A model generated the notes under the pieces. That model was not told the DNA's origin. It saw only the letters and a list, made by a program, of their open reading frames with translations, and searched no databases. This document shows positions 37,092-46,291 of a DNA stretch of 64,000 nucleotides, in pieces. Source of the DNA: Burkholderiales bacterium (GTDB taxonomy: Bacteria > Pseudomonadota > Gammaproteobacteria > Burkholderiales > SG8-39); assembly GCA_027493935.1 (NCBI GenBank), contig JAOSJV010000010.1, positions 186,001-250,000 of the forward strand. Direction: 5' to 3'. The translations under genes were made by a program, and so were the position numbers. Numbering within the stretch: the first letter of the stretch is position 1; each line of letters starts with the position of its first letter.

Positions 37092-37433
37092 ATGCCCACC
37101 ACTACCGCATCGGGCCTGATCATCGACGATGTCACCGTCGGCGAAGGCGACCTCGCCACCGCCGGAAGAAACGTGACGGTGCATTACACCGGCTGGCTCA
37201 CCGACGGCGGGAAGTTCGACTCCAGCAAGGATCGCAACGAGCCGTTCGTCTTCCCGCTCGGCGGCCGGCGTGTCATCGCGGGCTGGGACGAGGGCGTCCA
37301 GGGCATGAAGGTCGGCGGCGTGCGCAAGCTCACGATTCCGCCCGAGCTCGGCTACGGGGCGCGCGGCGCCGGCGGGGTCATCCCGCCCAACGCCACGCTC
37401 GTCTTCGAAGTCGAGCTGCTCGGCGTCGGCTGA
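37092..37433 (+). CDS. FKBP-type peptidyl-prolyl cis-trans isomerase
   Basis: A 113-residue single-domain [85 protein letters not shown], the complete FKBP core with the active-site aromatic residues. It has no signal peptide, so it is cytoplasmic and probably helps fold newly made proteins. ATG 37092 is preceded by GGGAGCGCC; it lies 16 bases after infA, ending the rhlE-led cluster. Confidence 0.94.
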   Translation: MPTTTASGLIIDDVTVGEGDLATAGRNVTVHYTGWLTDGGKFDSSKDRNEPFVFPLGGRRVIAGWDEGVQGMKVGGVRKLTIPPELGYGARGAGGVIPPNATLVFEVELLGVG

Positions 37434-37570
37434 GCGCCGGCAGCGTCCACGCCGGGAGCCTCGGCGAAAGACGCTCATTCGGGCGGAAGAGACCGCACGA
37501 AAACCCGCTCGCCGTTTCCGCGAAAGCGAGAGCCTAAACGCGGTTCCTCGCCTCCTCGATCACTTGCTGG

Positions 37571-37663
37571 ATCCCCGCGTTCGCGGGGATGACCGTTTGC
37601 TTGCGCGTTGGCGGGTCTTACACGGTCTAATCACTTGCGCACCATTCCCGCGTTCGCGGGGAT
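37571..37663. repeat. Two REP-like palindromes (ATCCCCGCG-TT-CGCGGGGAT family)
   Basis: Bases 37571-37590 are ATCCCCGCGTTCGCGGGGAT and 37645-37663 repeat it imperfectly (TTCCCGCGTTCGCGGGGAT). The same palindrome, usually in the wider context CTGGATCCCCGC..GCGGGGATGAC, recurs in other intergenic gaps of the window (40.8, 50.7 and 53.5 kb). Here it sits between convergent genes (FKBP and the metallo-beta-lactamase gene), so it could act as a bidirectional terminator. Confidence 0.85.
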
Positions 37664-37681
37664 GACCGGCGCGGAGGCTCA

Positions 37682-38447
37682 CTAGGCCGCGAGCGCTTCG
37701 GCCTCCTTCGTGCGTCGCCGCCGGTCCGCGGCGAGCCGCGCCGCCAGCGCCCGCAGGAGCGCCGCGCCGTCGCCGCGCCACGCGCTGCCGTGCATGCACG
37801 CGAGCGTCGTCGGCCGCTCGGTCGCGAGCCGCTCGAGGATGGCACCGGTGTCGGGTGAGTGCGAGTAGTAGTCCATCGCGCCGCGGAACGCCTCGCTCGG
37901 CTCCAGGATGTCGGACTCGGTGAGCGGAGTCGTGCCAGGGCCGCCCTGGGTGAAGAGGTCCCCGCACAGCAACGTACGCGTGGACGACTCCATCATCAGC
38001 CCGCTGTCCCAGCCGTGCGGGGAGATGGTGCGCGTCGAGCCAGCGCATCACGTGCTCACCGAGCGCGACCACTTCCCCGTCGGCGAGCCCGCGCACCGGC
38101 CGGTCGGCCACGTCGCCCGCGCCGACCATCGCCCCAATGCCGCTGCACAGGCCCTCGGCCTGCGGCGCCGCCGCGAGCCATTGATTGAGCGCGCCGCACT
38201 CGTCCGGCTCGAAGTGGGAGTACGCGACGTAGCGCAGCCGCTCGACCGGCATGATGTGCGACACCGCCTCGCGCACGAGCGGGAACATCCGGCGCGGCCC
38301 GGTGTGGAAGAGCAGCGGCGCCTCGTCCACGATCAGGTACTGGTTGAAGTTGAACGGGCCGGCGGGCGTGTCGACCGGCGTGTTGATGCGGTAGATGCCC
38401 CGCGCGATCTCGTGGGCGTTGGTGCCCGACTGGCTATTGGTGATCAT
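37682..38447 (-). CDS. MBL-fold metallo-hydrolase, flavodiiron-like domain (one frameshift)
   Basis: A ~255-residue metallo-beta-lactamase-fold protein: EIARGIYRINTPVDTPAGPFNFNQYLIVDEAPLLFHTG, then the metal motif SHFEPDECGALNQW (HxExD, as in flavodiiron proteins), HGWDSGLMME, LLCGDLFTQGGPGTTPL (Asp) and LACMHGSAWRGDG (last His). One extra C in a C4 run (38019-38022 on the plus strand) splits the frame. No flavodoxin domain follows, so it is only the hydrolase-like module. It is divergent from an ECF sigma gene and shares an operator-like inverted repeat with it. Confidence 0.87.
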
Positions 38448-38480
38448 GGCGTCTCCTTCGGGTTGGGGGTCGGAGCCCGG

Positions 38481-38511
38481 TTGTGTAACGAGCCGGCGCT
38501 GCGTTACACAA
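38481..38511. promoter_or_regulatory. Perfect inverted repeat between divergent MBL and sigma-factor genes
   Basis: TTGTGTAACG at 38481-38490 and CGTTACACAA at 38502-38511 are perfect inverted copies separated by 11 bases; GTAAC appears once more at 38519-38523. It lies 30-60 bases from both start codons. It could be an operator or two outward-facing -35 elements for the ECF sigma factor encoded next to it. Confidence 0.75.
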
Positions 38512-38540
38512 CCCGTTCGTAACTAGCCTATGCTGCGCGT

Positions 38541-39119
38541 GTGCAGGATGAATCCGGCCAGGCCGAGCTCGACGATGCCGGGCTCGCGCGGCGCATCGCC
38601 GCGGCGGGCGCGCGCGGGCATGCGGCCGCCGAGGCGGAGCTCTACCGCCGGCTCGCCCCACGTGTGCGGCTCTACGGCCGCAAACATCTGCGCGACGACC
38701 ATGCGGCCGCCGACCTCGTCCAGCAGGTGCTGCTCATGACCCTCGAAGGCCTGCGCGCGGGCAGGTTGCGCGAGCCCGACCGGCTGGTCTCCTTCGTGTT
38801 CGGCACGTGCCGCATGGTCGTGCTCGAGCTGCGCCGCACCCACGCCCGGCGCGAACGGCTGCTCGGAATCTACGGCGGCGATGCCCCCGTCGCCGACCCG
38901 GCCGTCGCCCCGCGGCTCGACCACGACCGCTTGCAGCAGTGCCTCGAGCAGCTCCCCGAGCGCGAGCGCTCGGTGCTGGTGATGACGTTCTACGAGGATG
39001 CGCCCGCGCGGGCGGTGGCGGGCGCGCTCGGCCTGTCGGAGGGGAACGTGCGGGTCGTCCGCCACCGTGGGCTGCAGCGGCTGCGCGACTGCGTGTACGG
39101 GCGGGAGGCAGGTCCATGA
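38541..39119 (+). CDS. ECF-type RNA polymerase sigma factor
   Basis: A 192-residue sigma-70 family protein: region 2 ELYRRLAPRVRLYGRKHLRDDHAAADLVQQVLLMTLEGLRAGRL..LVSFVFGTCRMVVLELRR, and region 4 CLEQLPERERSVLVMTFYEDAPARAVAGALGLSEGNVRVVRHRGLQRLRDCV (HTH). Region 3 is missing, as expected for the ECF group. It starts at GTG 38541 and its stop overlaps the next gene, an anti-sigma-like zinc-finger protein, by four bases. The inverted repeat just upstream may be its own autoregulatory promoter. Confidence 0.9.
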   Translation: MQDESGQAELDDAGLARRIAAAGARGHAAAEAELYRRLAPRVRLYGRKHLRDDHAAADLVQQVLLMTLEGLRAGRLREPDRLVSFVFGTCRMVVLELRRTHARRERLLGIYGGDAPVADPAVAPRLDHDRLQQCLEQLPERERSVLVMTFYEDAPARAVAGALGLSEGNVRVVRHRGLQRLRDCVYGREAGP

Positions 39120-39691
39120 ATCGTGCGTGCGCGTCACCGATCACGCTCGCGACGCTCGCCGAGTACTGGCTCGGCGAGCTCGACGCCGAGCGCGAAGCCG
39201 AGCTCGACGAGCACCTGCTCGGCTGCGGCGAGTGCAGTGCGGCGCTCGCCGGGCTCGCCGAGCTCGCCGGCGGCGTCCGCGCGCTGGTGCGCGCCGGGGC
39301 GGTGCGCACGGTGGTGACCGACGCGTTTCTCGAGCGGCTCGCCGCCGCCGGGCGCAAGGTGCGCGAGTATCGCGTGCCGCCGGGCGGCAGCGTGAACTGC
39401 ACCGTTGCGCCGGACGATGACCTGCTCGTCTCCCGCCTCGAGGCACCGCTCGCCGGGCTCGAGCAGGTCGACGTCGTCCTGCTCGACATCCCCGGCAAGC
39501 CTTACGAGCGGTTGCGCGACGTGCCGTTCGACGCGAAGGCTGGCGCGGTCGTCGTCACGGAGCGCGTCGACACCCTCCGCGCTGCGCCCGCGGGGCGCGT
39601 GCGCGTGCAACTCTACGCCGTGAGGGGCGAGGCCGAGCGCCTGCTCGGCGAGTACACGTTCAATCACGCGCCCTGGCCGGGGCGCGGCTGA
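39116..39691 (+). CDS. Putative anti-sigma factor with N-terminal zinc-finger (zf-HC2) domain
   Basis: A 191-residue protein. The N-terminal domain has LAEYWLGELDAEREAELDEHLLGCGECSAALAGL, the HxxxCxxC zinc-binding anti-sigma domain. The rest (EYRVPPGGSVNCTVAPDDDLLVSRLEAPLAGLEQVDVVLLD..) is a soluble beta-rich sensor-like domain with no membrane helix, so signals are probably sensed in the cytoplasm. ATG 39116 overlaps the sigma-factor stop. It is expected to hold the sigma factor until a redox or other signal releases it. Confidence 0.85.
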   Translation: MNRACASPITLATLAEYWLGELDAEREAELDEHLLGCGECSAALAGLAELAGGVRALVRAGAVRTVVTDAFLERLAAAGRKVREYRVPPGGSVNCTVAPDDDLLVSRLEAPLAGLEQVDVVLLDIPGKPYERLRDVPFDAKAGAVVVTERVDTLRAAPAGRVRVQLYAVRGEAERLLGEYTFNHAPWPGRG

Positions 39692-39832
39692 GCCCAGGGG
39701 ACCCTGTCCTCGCGTCATCCGCGCGAACGCGGGGACTCACGTCGCCTCCGCGGACCGCGGACCTGGATTGCCGCTTCCCGCTGACACCCGCGGGGACAAT
39801 TCCTGGGGACGACCGGCTCTTGCGGGGCTGGT

Positions 39833-40552
39833 CTAGCGGTCGAGCTCGGGGTAGTGCCGGAAGATTCCGTGCTGGTTGAACGGAATGCGGCGCGCCGATG
39901 CGAGGTAGGCGGCGATCCGCGGCCGTGCCGCGACGCGCGTGGCGAGCGCCATCGTCCTCGGATAGCGCGAGCGCCGGCGCGCCATGGCGCGCGGGAACGC
40001 GTAGCGCAGCCCCTCCACCATCTGGAAGAGCGAGAGATCGGCGTAGCAGAGGCGCCGGCCGAGCAGATAGCTCCCGGCGGAGCGCTCCAGCACCCGCTCG
40101 AAGTAGCCGAGGAACTTCGGCAGGCGGTTGCGCAGGAAGTCGTCCGCGCGGCGTGCGGCCTCGCGCTTCTGCTCCTCGTAGTAGAGCCCGCCGCCGATCG
40201 GGTGGTGGGTGTCGTGCGCCTCGGTCAGGAAGTCGGCGATGGTGAGCTGCAGCTGGTGCGCCCACGCCCGCTCGGCCTCGCCCTTGGGTACGAGCCCGAG
40301 CCGCGGACCGAGGTAGAGCAGGATATTGGCGGTCTGTCCGATCACGAGCTTGCCCGCCTTGAGGTACGGCGGCGCGAACGCAGGACGCGGCACGTGCCGC
40401 CCCTCGATGAACTTCGCGAGTGCCGCCACGCCCATGCCGCGGCGCGATTCGCGCGCGACGTCGACGTAGTCGGCGCGGCCCTCCTCCAGCGCGAGCCGGA
40501 CGAATTCGCCGCGACCCGGAATCGAGGGCCAGTAATAGAGCTCGTAGCGCAT
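39833..40552 (-). CDS. Glutathione S-transferase family protein
   Basis: A 239-residue protein. The N-terminal thioredoxin-like domain reads MRYELYYWPSIPGRGEFVRLALEEGRADYVDV and continues with IGQTANILLYLGPRLGL (glutathione-binding Gln-Thr). The C-terminal helical domain has SYLLGRRLCYADLSLFQMVEGLRYAFP, the N-capping/hydrophobic-staple region. YYWPSIPGRG resembles the sigma/alpha-type Tyr-containing start. I use ATG 40552; the ORF start at 40570 is less likely. It is a single gene; the substrate is unknown. Confidence 0.9.
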   Translation of the reverse strand: MRYELYYWPSIPGRGEFVRLALEEGRADYVDVARESRRGMGVAALAKFIEGRHVPRPAFAPPYLKAGKLVIGQTANILLYLGPRLGLVPKGEAERAWAHQLQLTIADFLTEAHDTHHPIGGGLYYEEQKREAARRADDFLRNRLPKFLGYFERVLERSAGSYLLGRRLCYADLSLFQMVEGLRYAFPRAMARRRSRYPRTMALATRVAARPRIAAYLASARRIPFNQHGIFRHYPELDR

Positions 40553-40570
40553 CCGTGCATCTCCTGACAA

Positions 40571-40943
40571 CGGGTCCCGTCCGGCCTCAGTTCATCACCG
40601 ACGGCAGCCAGAGGCTGAGGAGCGGAAAGGTGATCATCCGCGTCACGCCTTGAGCCGGCCGATCGTGCGCAGTATAGCGGCCCCACCGCGACGCGCTCCG
40701 CTCGCCACGTGCGCGTTCGGTTGTGCCACGACCGTCCGAGACGGCTTTGCCGCTCCCGAGAAAGCGGGAGCCCAGGCGGGCGCCGCGGCTGCTGCAGACG
40801 TCCGCTGGATCCCCGCTTTCGCGGGGATGACGATCGGGGCGGGGACGACGACCTGCGCGGCGATGACGGCCTGCGCGGGGATGACGATCCCCTCGTCAGC
40901 CACGGAGTTGACGCGCCGTGAGGCGAGCACCACTCCGGCGCGC
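40571..40943. other. Intergenic gap with REP-like palindromes
   Basis: No supported gene. It contains CTCCCG-AGAAAG-CGGGAG (40753-40770), the REP-like ATCCCCGC-TTTC-GCGGGGAT (40809-40828) and several degenerate GCGGGGATGACG units (40820-40885). Short ORFs on both strands only translate these repeats. Confidence 0.75.
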
Positions 40944-41687
40944 TCAATGCCCGAGGATCTGGCTCAGGAAGAGCCGGGCGCGGTCGGTCTGTGGCGCACC
41001 GAAGAACTCCTGCGGGGGCGCCGCTTCGACGATCTCCCCCTGGTCCATGAAAACGACCCGGTCGGCGACGGTGCGCGCGAAACCCATCTCGTGCGTGACC
41101 ACCACCATCGTCATGCCCTCGCGCGCGAGCTCGACCATCACGTCGAGCACCTCCTTGATCATCTCCGGGTCGAGGGCCGAGGTCGGCTCGTCGAAGAGCA
41201 TCGCCTTCGGCCGCATGGCAAGCGCGCGCGCGATCGCCACGCGCTGCTGCTGCCCGCCGGAGAGCTGTCCCGGGTACTTGCCGGCCTGCTCGGGGATCTT
41301 CACCCGCTCGAGGAGCTCCATCGCGAGCGCCTCGGCCTGCCGCCGCGGCATCTTTCGCACCCACAGCGGCGCGAGCGTCAGGTTCTGCAGCACGGTGAGG
41401 TGCGGGAACAGGTTGAAGCTCTGGAACACCATGCCGACCTCGGCGCGGATCGCCTCGATCTCGCGCAGGTCGTCGCGGAGCTCGATGCCGTCGACCACGA
41501 CCGTGCCCGAGTCGTGCCGCTCCAGCCCGTTCACGATGCGGATCATGGTCGACTTGCCCGAGCCCGAGGGGCCGCACACCACGATCTTCTCGCCCGGAGC
41601 GACCTCGAGATCGATCGCCTTCAGGGCCTGAAAGTCGCCGAACCGCTTGCTCACCTTGCGCAGCTCGATCATCGGACGAGCGCTCAT
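40944..41687 (-). CDS. aapP: Polar amino-acid ABC transporter ATP-binding protein AapP
   Basis: A 247-residue ATPase: [24 protein letters not shown], Walker [15 protein letters not shown]-loop [18 protein letters not shown], signature [15 protein letters not shown], Walker [15 protein letters not shown], switch [20 protein letters not shown]. The HisP/GlnQ/AapP type is clear. Its ATG overlaps the stop of aapM by four bases. It energises uptake of a broad range of L-amino acids with AapJ, AapQ and AapM. Confidence 0.95.
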   Translation of the reverse strand: MSARPMIELRKVSKRFGDFQALKAIDLEVAPGEKIVVCGPSGSGKSTMIRIVNGLERHDSGTVVVDGIELRDDLREIEAIRAEVGMVFQSFNLFPHLTVLQNLTLAPLWVRKMPRRQAEALAMELLERVKIPEQAGKYPGQLSGGQQQRVAIARALAMRPKAMLFDEPTSALDPEMIKEVLDVMVELAREGMTMVVVTHEMGFARTVADRVVFMDQGEIVEAAPPQEFFGAPQTDRARLFLSQILGH

Positions 41688-42802
41688 CTTCGTCTCCCCG
41701 CGTCCGCGCGCGCGAGCTCGCGCTCGAGGCTCTGGCTGTAGCGCGACATGGCGAAGCAGAACACGAAATACACCAGCGCGGCGAAGAGGTATGCCTCGAC
41801 GCCGAACCCGGTCCAGGCCGGCTCGGTCAGCGACACCTTGACCGTCGAGAGAAGATCGAACAGGCCGATGATCAGCACGAGCGAAGTGTCCTTGAAGAAG
41901 CCGATGAACGTGTTGACGAGCGGCGGGATCGAGATCCTGAGCGCCTGCGGCAGCACGACGAGCAGCGTCTTCTCCCAGAACGACAGCCCGAGCGCGTCGG
42001 CCGCCTCGTACTGCCCGCGCGGGATCGCCTGCAGGCCGCCGCGCACCACCTCGGCGAGGTAGGCGGCGGCGAACAGGATCATCGCGATCTGCGCGCGCAG
42101 CAGCTTGTCGATGGTGACGCGCTCGGGCAGGAAGAGCGGCAGCATCACGGAGGCCATGAAAAGGAGCGAGATGAGCGGCACGCCGCGCACGAGCTCGATG
42201 AACCCGACGCAGAGCCCCTGGATCACCGGCATCCCGGAGCGCCGGCCGAGCGCGAGCAGGATCGCAAGCGGGAACGCGATCGCGAGGCCGAACGTCGTGA
42301 GGAGCAGCGTGAGGATCAGCCCCCCCCAGCGCTCGTTCTCGACGTACGGCAGCCCGGGCACGCCGCCCCACATCAGCACGCCTACCGCGGCGAGCCCCGC
42401 CGCCCACAGCGGGACGAGCCGCCAGTTCCACAGGCGGCGCAGGCCGCTCGCGGCCCACAAGCCGACGAGGATCACGCACGCCACCGCCGGCCGCCAGTGC
42501 TCCTCGTACGGGTAGGTGCCGAACAGGATGAAGCGGTGCTTCTCGGCGACGAACGCCCAGCACGCGCCCTCGCCCGCCGCCGCGCGGCACGCCTTCGAAT
42601 CGGGCGCGGTCCAGATCGCGTCGAGAAACGCCCAGTCGACGAACGGCGGCAGCGCGCGCCACAGCAGCCACAGGGCGGCGAGCGTGAGGAGCGCGTTCGG
42701 CCAGCTCGCGAAGAGATTCGCGCGCAGCCAGCGCAGCGGCGCCGCGCCGCCCGCCGGTGCGCTGCCCGCGGCGTTTACGACCGGGTGCACGGGAGCCGAC
42801 AT
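41684..42802 (-). CDS. aapM: Polar amino-acid ABC transporter permease AapM
   Basis: A 372-residue permease with a long N-terminal part, typical of Aap[41 protein letters not shown], then the transmembrane core with the EAA-like loop [45 protein letters not shown]. The extended periplasmic loop with [15 protein letters not shown] is characteristic. It starts six bases after the aapQ stop region. Together with AapQ it forms the membrane channel. Confidence 0.94.
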   Translation of the reverse strand: MSAPVHPVVNAAGSAPAGGAAPLRWLRANLFASWPNALLTLAALWLLWRALPPFVDWAFLDAIWTAPDSKACRAAAGEGACWAFVAEKHRFILFGTYPYEEHWRPAVACVILVGLWAASGLRRLWNWRLVPLWAAGLAAVGVLMWGGVPGLPYVENERWGGLILTLLLTTFGLAIAFPLAILLALGRRSGMPVIQGLCVGFIELVRGVPLISLLFMASVMLPLFLPERVTIDKLLRAQIAMILFAAAYLAEVVRGGLQAIPRGQYEAADALGLSFWEKTLLVVLPQALRISIPPLVNTFIGFFKDTSLVLIIGLFDLLSTVKVSLTEPAWTGFGVEAYLFAALVYFVFCFAMSRYSQSLERELARADAGRRR

Positions 42803-42807
42803 GCCCG

Positions 42808-43962
42808 CTACCGCTCTTTCAGCGCGATGCGCGCGTTGTACCAGTTCATCAGCGCCGAGATCACGAGCGAGATCGTCAGGTAGACCGCCATGATGATCGC
42901 AATGCCCTCGATCGCCTGGCCGGTCTGGTTGATCGTGGTGTTGGCGATCGAGACCAGGTCCGGATAGCCGATCGCCACCGCGAGCGAGCTGTTCTTGATC
43001 AGGTTCAGGTACTGGCTGGTCACCGGCGGCACGATCGCGCGCAGCGCCTGCGGCAGGACGACCAGTCGCATCGCCAGCCCGCGTCGCAGGCCGAGCGCGT
43101 AGGCCGCCTCGAACTGGCCACGGTCGATTGCGAGCACGCCGGCGCGCACGATCTCTGCGATGAACGATGCGGTGTAGACGATCAGGCCGGCGGTCAGCGC
43201 AGCGAACTCCGGGCTGAGGTGCGCGCCGCCGGCGAAGTTGAAGCCGGCGAGCGCGGGCACGCTGAACCGGGTCGGCGCGCCGCCGGCGAGCCAGGCGAGC
43301 GCCGGCGGAAGAACGAGGAGCGCGGCGGCGCCCGCCAGCACCGGCGGCCGCCGGCCGGTGCGTGCCTGGCGCCGGCGCGCCCACCGGGCGTGCGCGAGCG
43401 CCGCCCCGGCGCCGAGCGCGGTCGCGGCGAGCATCCAGCCGTGCACGGCGCTCCACGCCGGCACCGGGAAGAAGATGCCGCGGTTGGCGAGGAACACGCC
43501 GGGCAGCGGCTCGACCGCCTCGCGCGGCCCCGGCAGGTTCTCGGTGATGACCGCGTACCAGAAGAAGAGCTGCACCAGGAGCGGCACGTTGCGCACGAAC
43601 TCGACGTAGGCGGCGGCGAGCTTCGCGACCAGCCAGTTGCGCGAGAGCCGCGCGAGACCGATCAGCGCGCCGAGCGCGGTCGCGGCGACGATGCCGATCA
43701 GCGCGACCCGGAACGTGTTCGCCAGGCCGACCGCGAGCGCCCGCAGATAGGTGTCGGCGGCGCCGTACGCGATGAGCGAGGTCTCGCCGATCTCGAACCC
43801 GGCCTCGCGCCCGAGGAAAGCGAACCCGCTCGCAATCCGCCGCGCCTCGAGGTTCGCGAGCGTATTCGAGACCAGGTACCAGCCGAGAAGGATCACGGCG
43901 GCCAGCGCCGCCGCCTGGTAGGCAGCCGCCCGCAGCCGCGGGTCGCCGGTCGAGAGCCTCAC
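42808..43962 (-). CDS. aapQ: Polar amino-acid ABC transporter permease AapQ
   Basis: A 384-residue permease: [92 protein letters not shown], and the EAA loop [45 protein letters not shown]. This is the standard AapQ architecture (first membrane pair, large insert, second half). It is 28 bases downstream of aapJ. Confidence 0.94.
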   Translation of the reverse strand: MRLSTGDPRLRAAAYQAAALAAVILLGWYLVSNTLANLEARRIASGFAFLGREAGFEIGETSLIAYGAADTYLRALAVGLANTFRVALIGIVAATALGALIGLARLSRNWLVAKLAAAYVEFVRNVPLLVQLFFWYAVITENLPGPREAVEPLPGVFLANRGIFFPVPAWSAVHGWMLAATALGAGAALAHARWARRRQARTGRRPPVLAGAAALLVLPPALAWLAGGAPTRFSVPALAGFNFAGGAHLSPEFAALTAGLIVYTASFIAEIVRAGVLAIDRGQFEAAYALGLRRGLAMRLVVLPQALRAIVPPVTSQYLNLIKNSSLAVAIGYPDLVSIANTTINQTGQAIEGIAIIMAVYLTISLVISALMNWYNARIALKER

Positions 43963-43990
43963 CGCTCGCGCGCCCGGCCGGCCGGCGCGG

Positions 43991-45004
43991 CTACCTGATC
44001 GGCGGCGCGTACATCAGGCCGCCCTTCGTCCAGAGGTCGTTGATGCCGCGATCGAAGCCGAGCGGCTTCAGGTTCGCATCGAACATCTCGCCGTAATTGC
44101 CGACCAGCTTCACGACGTTGAACGCCCAACGGTTGCCGAGCCCCAGCATCTTGCCGATGTCGCCGCTCGCGCCGACGAAGCGCTGGATCGACGGGCTCGT
44201 GCTGGCAGCGTTCTGCTCGATATTCTTCGACGAGAGGCCGAGCTCCTCGGCCTCGAGCAGCGCGAACAGCGTCCACTTGACGATGTCGAACCACTGGTCG
44301 TCGCCGTGGCGCACGACCGGCCCGAGCGGCTCCTTGGAGATGACCTCGGGCAGGATCACGTGGTCGGCCGGGTTCGGCGCCCGCGAGGCGCGCACCGCCA
44401 CCAGCCCCGAGACGTCGGTCGTGTAGACGTCGCAGCGCCCGGCGAAGTAGGCATTCAGCACCTCCTCGAGCTTCTCGATCACCACCGGCTTGAACGTCAT
44501 GCCGTTGGCGCGGAAGTAGTCGGCGAGGTTGAGCTCGGTCGTGGTGCCCGGCTGGACGCACACCGTGGCGCCGTTCAGCGCCTTGGCGCTCTTCACGCCG
44601 AGCTTGCCCGGCACCATGAAGCCCTGACCATCGTAATAAATCACTCCGGCGAAGTTGAACCCTAGGCTCGAGTCGCGCGCCGCGGTCCAGGTGGTGTTGC
44701 GCGACAGGATGTCGATCTCGCCCGACTGCAGCGCGGTGAACCGCTGCTGCGCGGTGAGCGGCGTGTAGCGCACCTTGGCGGCATCGCCGAAAACCGCGGC
44801 CGCGACCGCGCGGCAGAGATCGACGTCGATGCCTCTCCACTCTCCGCGGGAATCAGGCTGCGAGAAGCCGGCGAGCCCGGTGTTCACGCCGCACTGCACG
44901 TAGCCCTTCGCCTTCACGGCAGCCAGCGTGGTCTGGGCCGCGGCCCGGTCCGGCGCCGCGGCGAGCACGAGCGAAGCGGCCGTGGCGATCAGAAGCGTCC
45001 TCAT
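43991..45004 (-). CDS. aapJ: Polar amino-acid ABC transporter substrate-binding protein AapJ
   Basis: A 337-residue periplasmic protein with signal peptide MRTLLIATAASLVLAAAPDRAAAQ and mature TTLAAVKAKGYVQCGVNTGLAGFSQPDSRGEWRGIDVDLCRAVAAAVFGDAAKVRYTPLTAQQRFTALQSGEIDILSRNTTWT, the AapJ signature. ATG 45004 is the real start; the ORF extends 81 codons further only because the upstream DNA is GC-rich. It is the first gene of aapJQMP. Confidence 0.95.
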   Translation of the reverse strand: MRTLLIATAASLVLAAAPDRAAAQTTLAAVKAKGYVQCGVNTGLAGFSQPDSRGEWRGIDVDLCRAVAAAVFGDAAKVRYTPLTAQQRFTALQSGEIDILSRNTTWTAARDSSLGFNFAGVIYYDGQGFMVPGKLGVKSAKALNGATVCVQPGTTTELNLADYFRANGMTFKPVVIEKLEEVLNAYFAGRCDVYTTDVSGLVAVRASRAPNPADHVILPEVISKEPLGPVVRHGDDQWFDIVKWTLFALLEAEELGLSSKNIEQNAASTSPSIQRFVGASGDIGKMLGLGNRWAFNVVKLVGNYGEMFDANLKPLGFDRGINDLWTKGGLMYAPPIR

Positions 45005-45273
45005 TATCGAGCCTCCTCCGGTTGACGGGCGGCCGGCGCACCCCAGCCGGCTGCGGGGCTGCCCCGGCGGGAGCATAGCAGCGTCGGGGTAGCCCGTCGG
45101 CCCCCGCCGACCGCCCGATCTGCGCTCGTCCGGAAACAATCCATTCGGTCTTCCCGGGCTAATGAATCGCCCGCTCGGCGCACTAACGGGTACCTGAGCG
45201 CTGAACGGAACGGTTCTGCGAGGCGCGCAGAAGAAAGCTAAACCCAACCAACCTTATGGATAGGAGTCTTCAA

Positions 45274-45471
45274 ATGAAAGTCAAAGCCCTGATCGCCGCC
45301 CTTGGCCTTGCCGCGGTTGCCCCGCTCGCGAACGCCGACACCGCCCAGCTCGAGCTCCTGCCGCGCGTCGGCGGCGCCGAGATCACCCAGTACGCGCCCG
45401 CGGTCTCCGCGAACGCGACGCTGGACAGCGCGTTCTTCTACGCCAACACCGGCGGCGTGTCGCCCCAGTAA
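45274..45471 (+). CDS. Small secreted protein of unknown function, copy 1
   Basis: A 65-residue protein I do not recognise. MKVKALIAALGLAAVAPLANA is a clear signal peptide, and the 44-residue mature part is DTAQLELLPRVGGAEITQYAPAVSANATLDSAFFYANTGGVSPQ, without Cys. ATG 45274 has TAGGAG eight bases upstream; the ORF start at 45256 would spoil the signal peptide. A strong Rho-independent terminator follows within 25 bases. The gene stands alone with its own control regions and is duplicated. Confidence 0.75.
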   Translation: MKVKALIAALGLAAVAPLANADTAQLELLPRVGGAEITQYAPAVSANATLDSAFFYANTGGVSPQ

Positions 45472-45492
45472 CTGGGCTGCACCCCCCGAAGA

Positions 45493-45518
45493 AAGCCCGG
45501 CCTCGGTCGGGCTTTTTT
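45493..45518 (+). terminator. Rho-independent terminator after small secreted-protein gene 1
   Basis: AAGCCCG-GCCTCGGT-CGGGCTT followed by TTTT, 21 bases after the stop codon. Confidence 0.9.
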
Positions 45519-45893
45519 GCATCGGCTCGCGACGATGACCGAGTGGACCCGTCACCTGCGCCGCCACAAGCGGCTGCGGCGCCGCCCCGCGCCCGCGCCC
45601 GCACGCTGCGCCCGCGCGCCGGCACGGCTCGCCCGATCACGCCCGCGCTCCCCGCAGTTCGACAAGCCCGCAGTGCTCAAGGCGGCCCCGCCCAGCGCCC
45701 CCGCTGGCGCCGGTTCCCCGCGCCGAGCGCTTCGTGGATCTGCGCTCGTCCGGAAACAATCCATTCGGTCTTCCCGGGCTAATGAATCGCCCGCTCGGCG
45801 CACTAACGGGTACCTGAGCGCTGAACGGAACGGTTCTGCGAGGCGCGCAGAAGAAAGCTAAACCCAACCAACCTTATGGATAGGAGTCTTCAA

Positions 45894-46091
45894 ATGAAAG
45901 TCAAAGCCCTGATCGCCGCCCTTGGCCTTGCCGCGGTTGCCCCGCTCGCGAACGCCGATACCGCCCAGCTCGAGCTCCTGCCGCGCGTCGGCGGCGCCGA
46001 GATCACCCAGTACGCGCCCGCGGTCTCCGCGAACGCGACGCTGGACAGCGCGTTCTTCTACGCCAACACCGGCGGCGTGTCGCCCCAGTAA
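45894..46091 (+). CDS. Small secreted protein of unknown function, copy 2
   Basis: The encoded 65 residues are identical to copy 1 (the visible coding difference GAC/GAT is silent). It has the same TAGGAG ribosome site, signal peptide and terminator. Identical proteins with silent change indicate that the sequence is coding and under constraint, or that the duplication is very recent. Function unknown. Confidence 0.75.
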   Translation: MKVKALIAALGLAAVAPLANADTAQLELLPRVGGAEITQYAPAVSANATLDSAFFYANTGGVSPQ

Positions 46092-46112
46092 CTGGGCTGC
46101 ACCCCCCGAAGA

Positions 46113-46139
46113 AAGCCCGGCCTCGGTCGGGCTTTTTTT
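46113..46139 (+). terminator. Rho-independent terminator after small secreted-protein gene 2
   Basis: AAGCCCG-GCCTCGGT-CGGGCTT followed by five further T, same as the copy-1 terminator but with one T more. Confidence 0.9.
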
Positions 46140-46291
46140 GCATCGGCTCGCGACGATGACCGAGTGGACCCGTCACCTGCGCCGCCACAAGCGGCTGCGG
46201 CGCCGGCCCGCGCCCGCGCCCGCACGCTGCGCCTGCGCGCCGGCACGGGCGCCTCGCCGACGCGCGAGGATGCGCAGCGCATAATGATGCG

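Larger units (their letters stand above)
45117..45630 (+). repeat. Direct repeat unit 1 (~515 bp) carrying a tiny secreted-protein gene
   Basis: Bases 45117-45630 are repeated at 45737-46251 (offset 620) with only a few differences, for example GCCGACACC versus GCCGATACC, six versus seven T after the terminator stem, and GCCGCCCC versus GCCGGCCC. The unit includes promoter-side DNA, a 65-codon gene and a terminator, so a whole transcription unit is duplicated. Confidence 0.9.
45737..46251 (+). repeat. Direct repeat unit 2 (~515 bp)
   Basis: Second copy of the unit described at 45117-45630. Between the two lie ~106 unique bases. Near identity implies recent duplication or concerted evolution. 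Confidence 0.9.

Noticed and set aside
45117-46251. Duplicated small-ORF units considered as a mobile element
   Set aside because: No transposase, no terminal inverted repeats and no target duplication seen; a plain tandem duplication fits.
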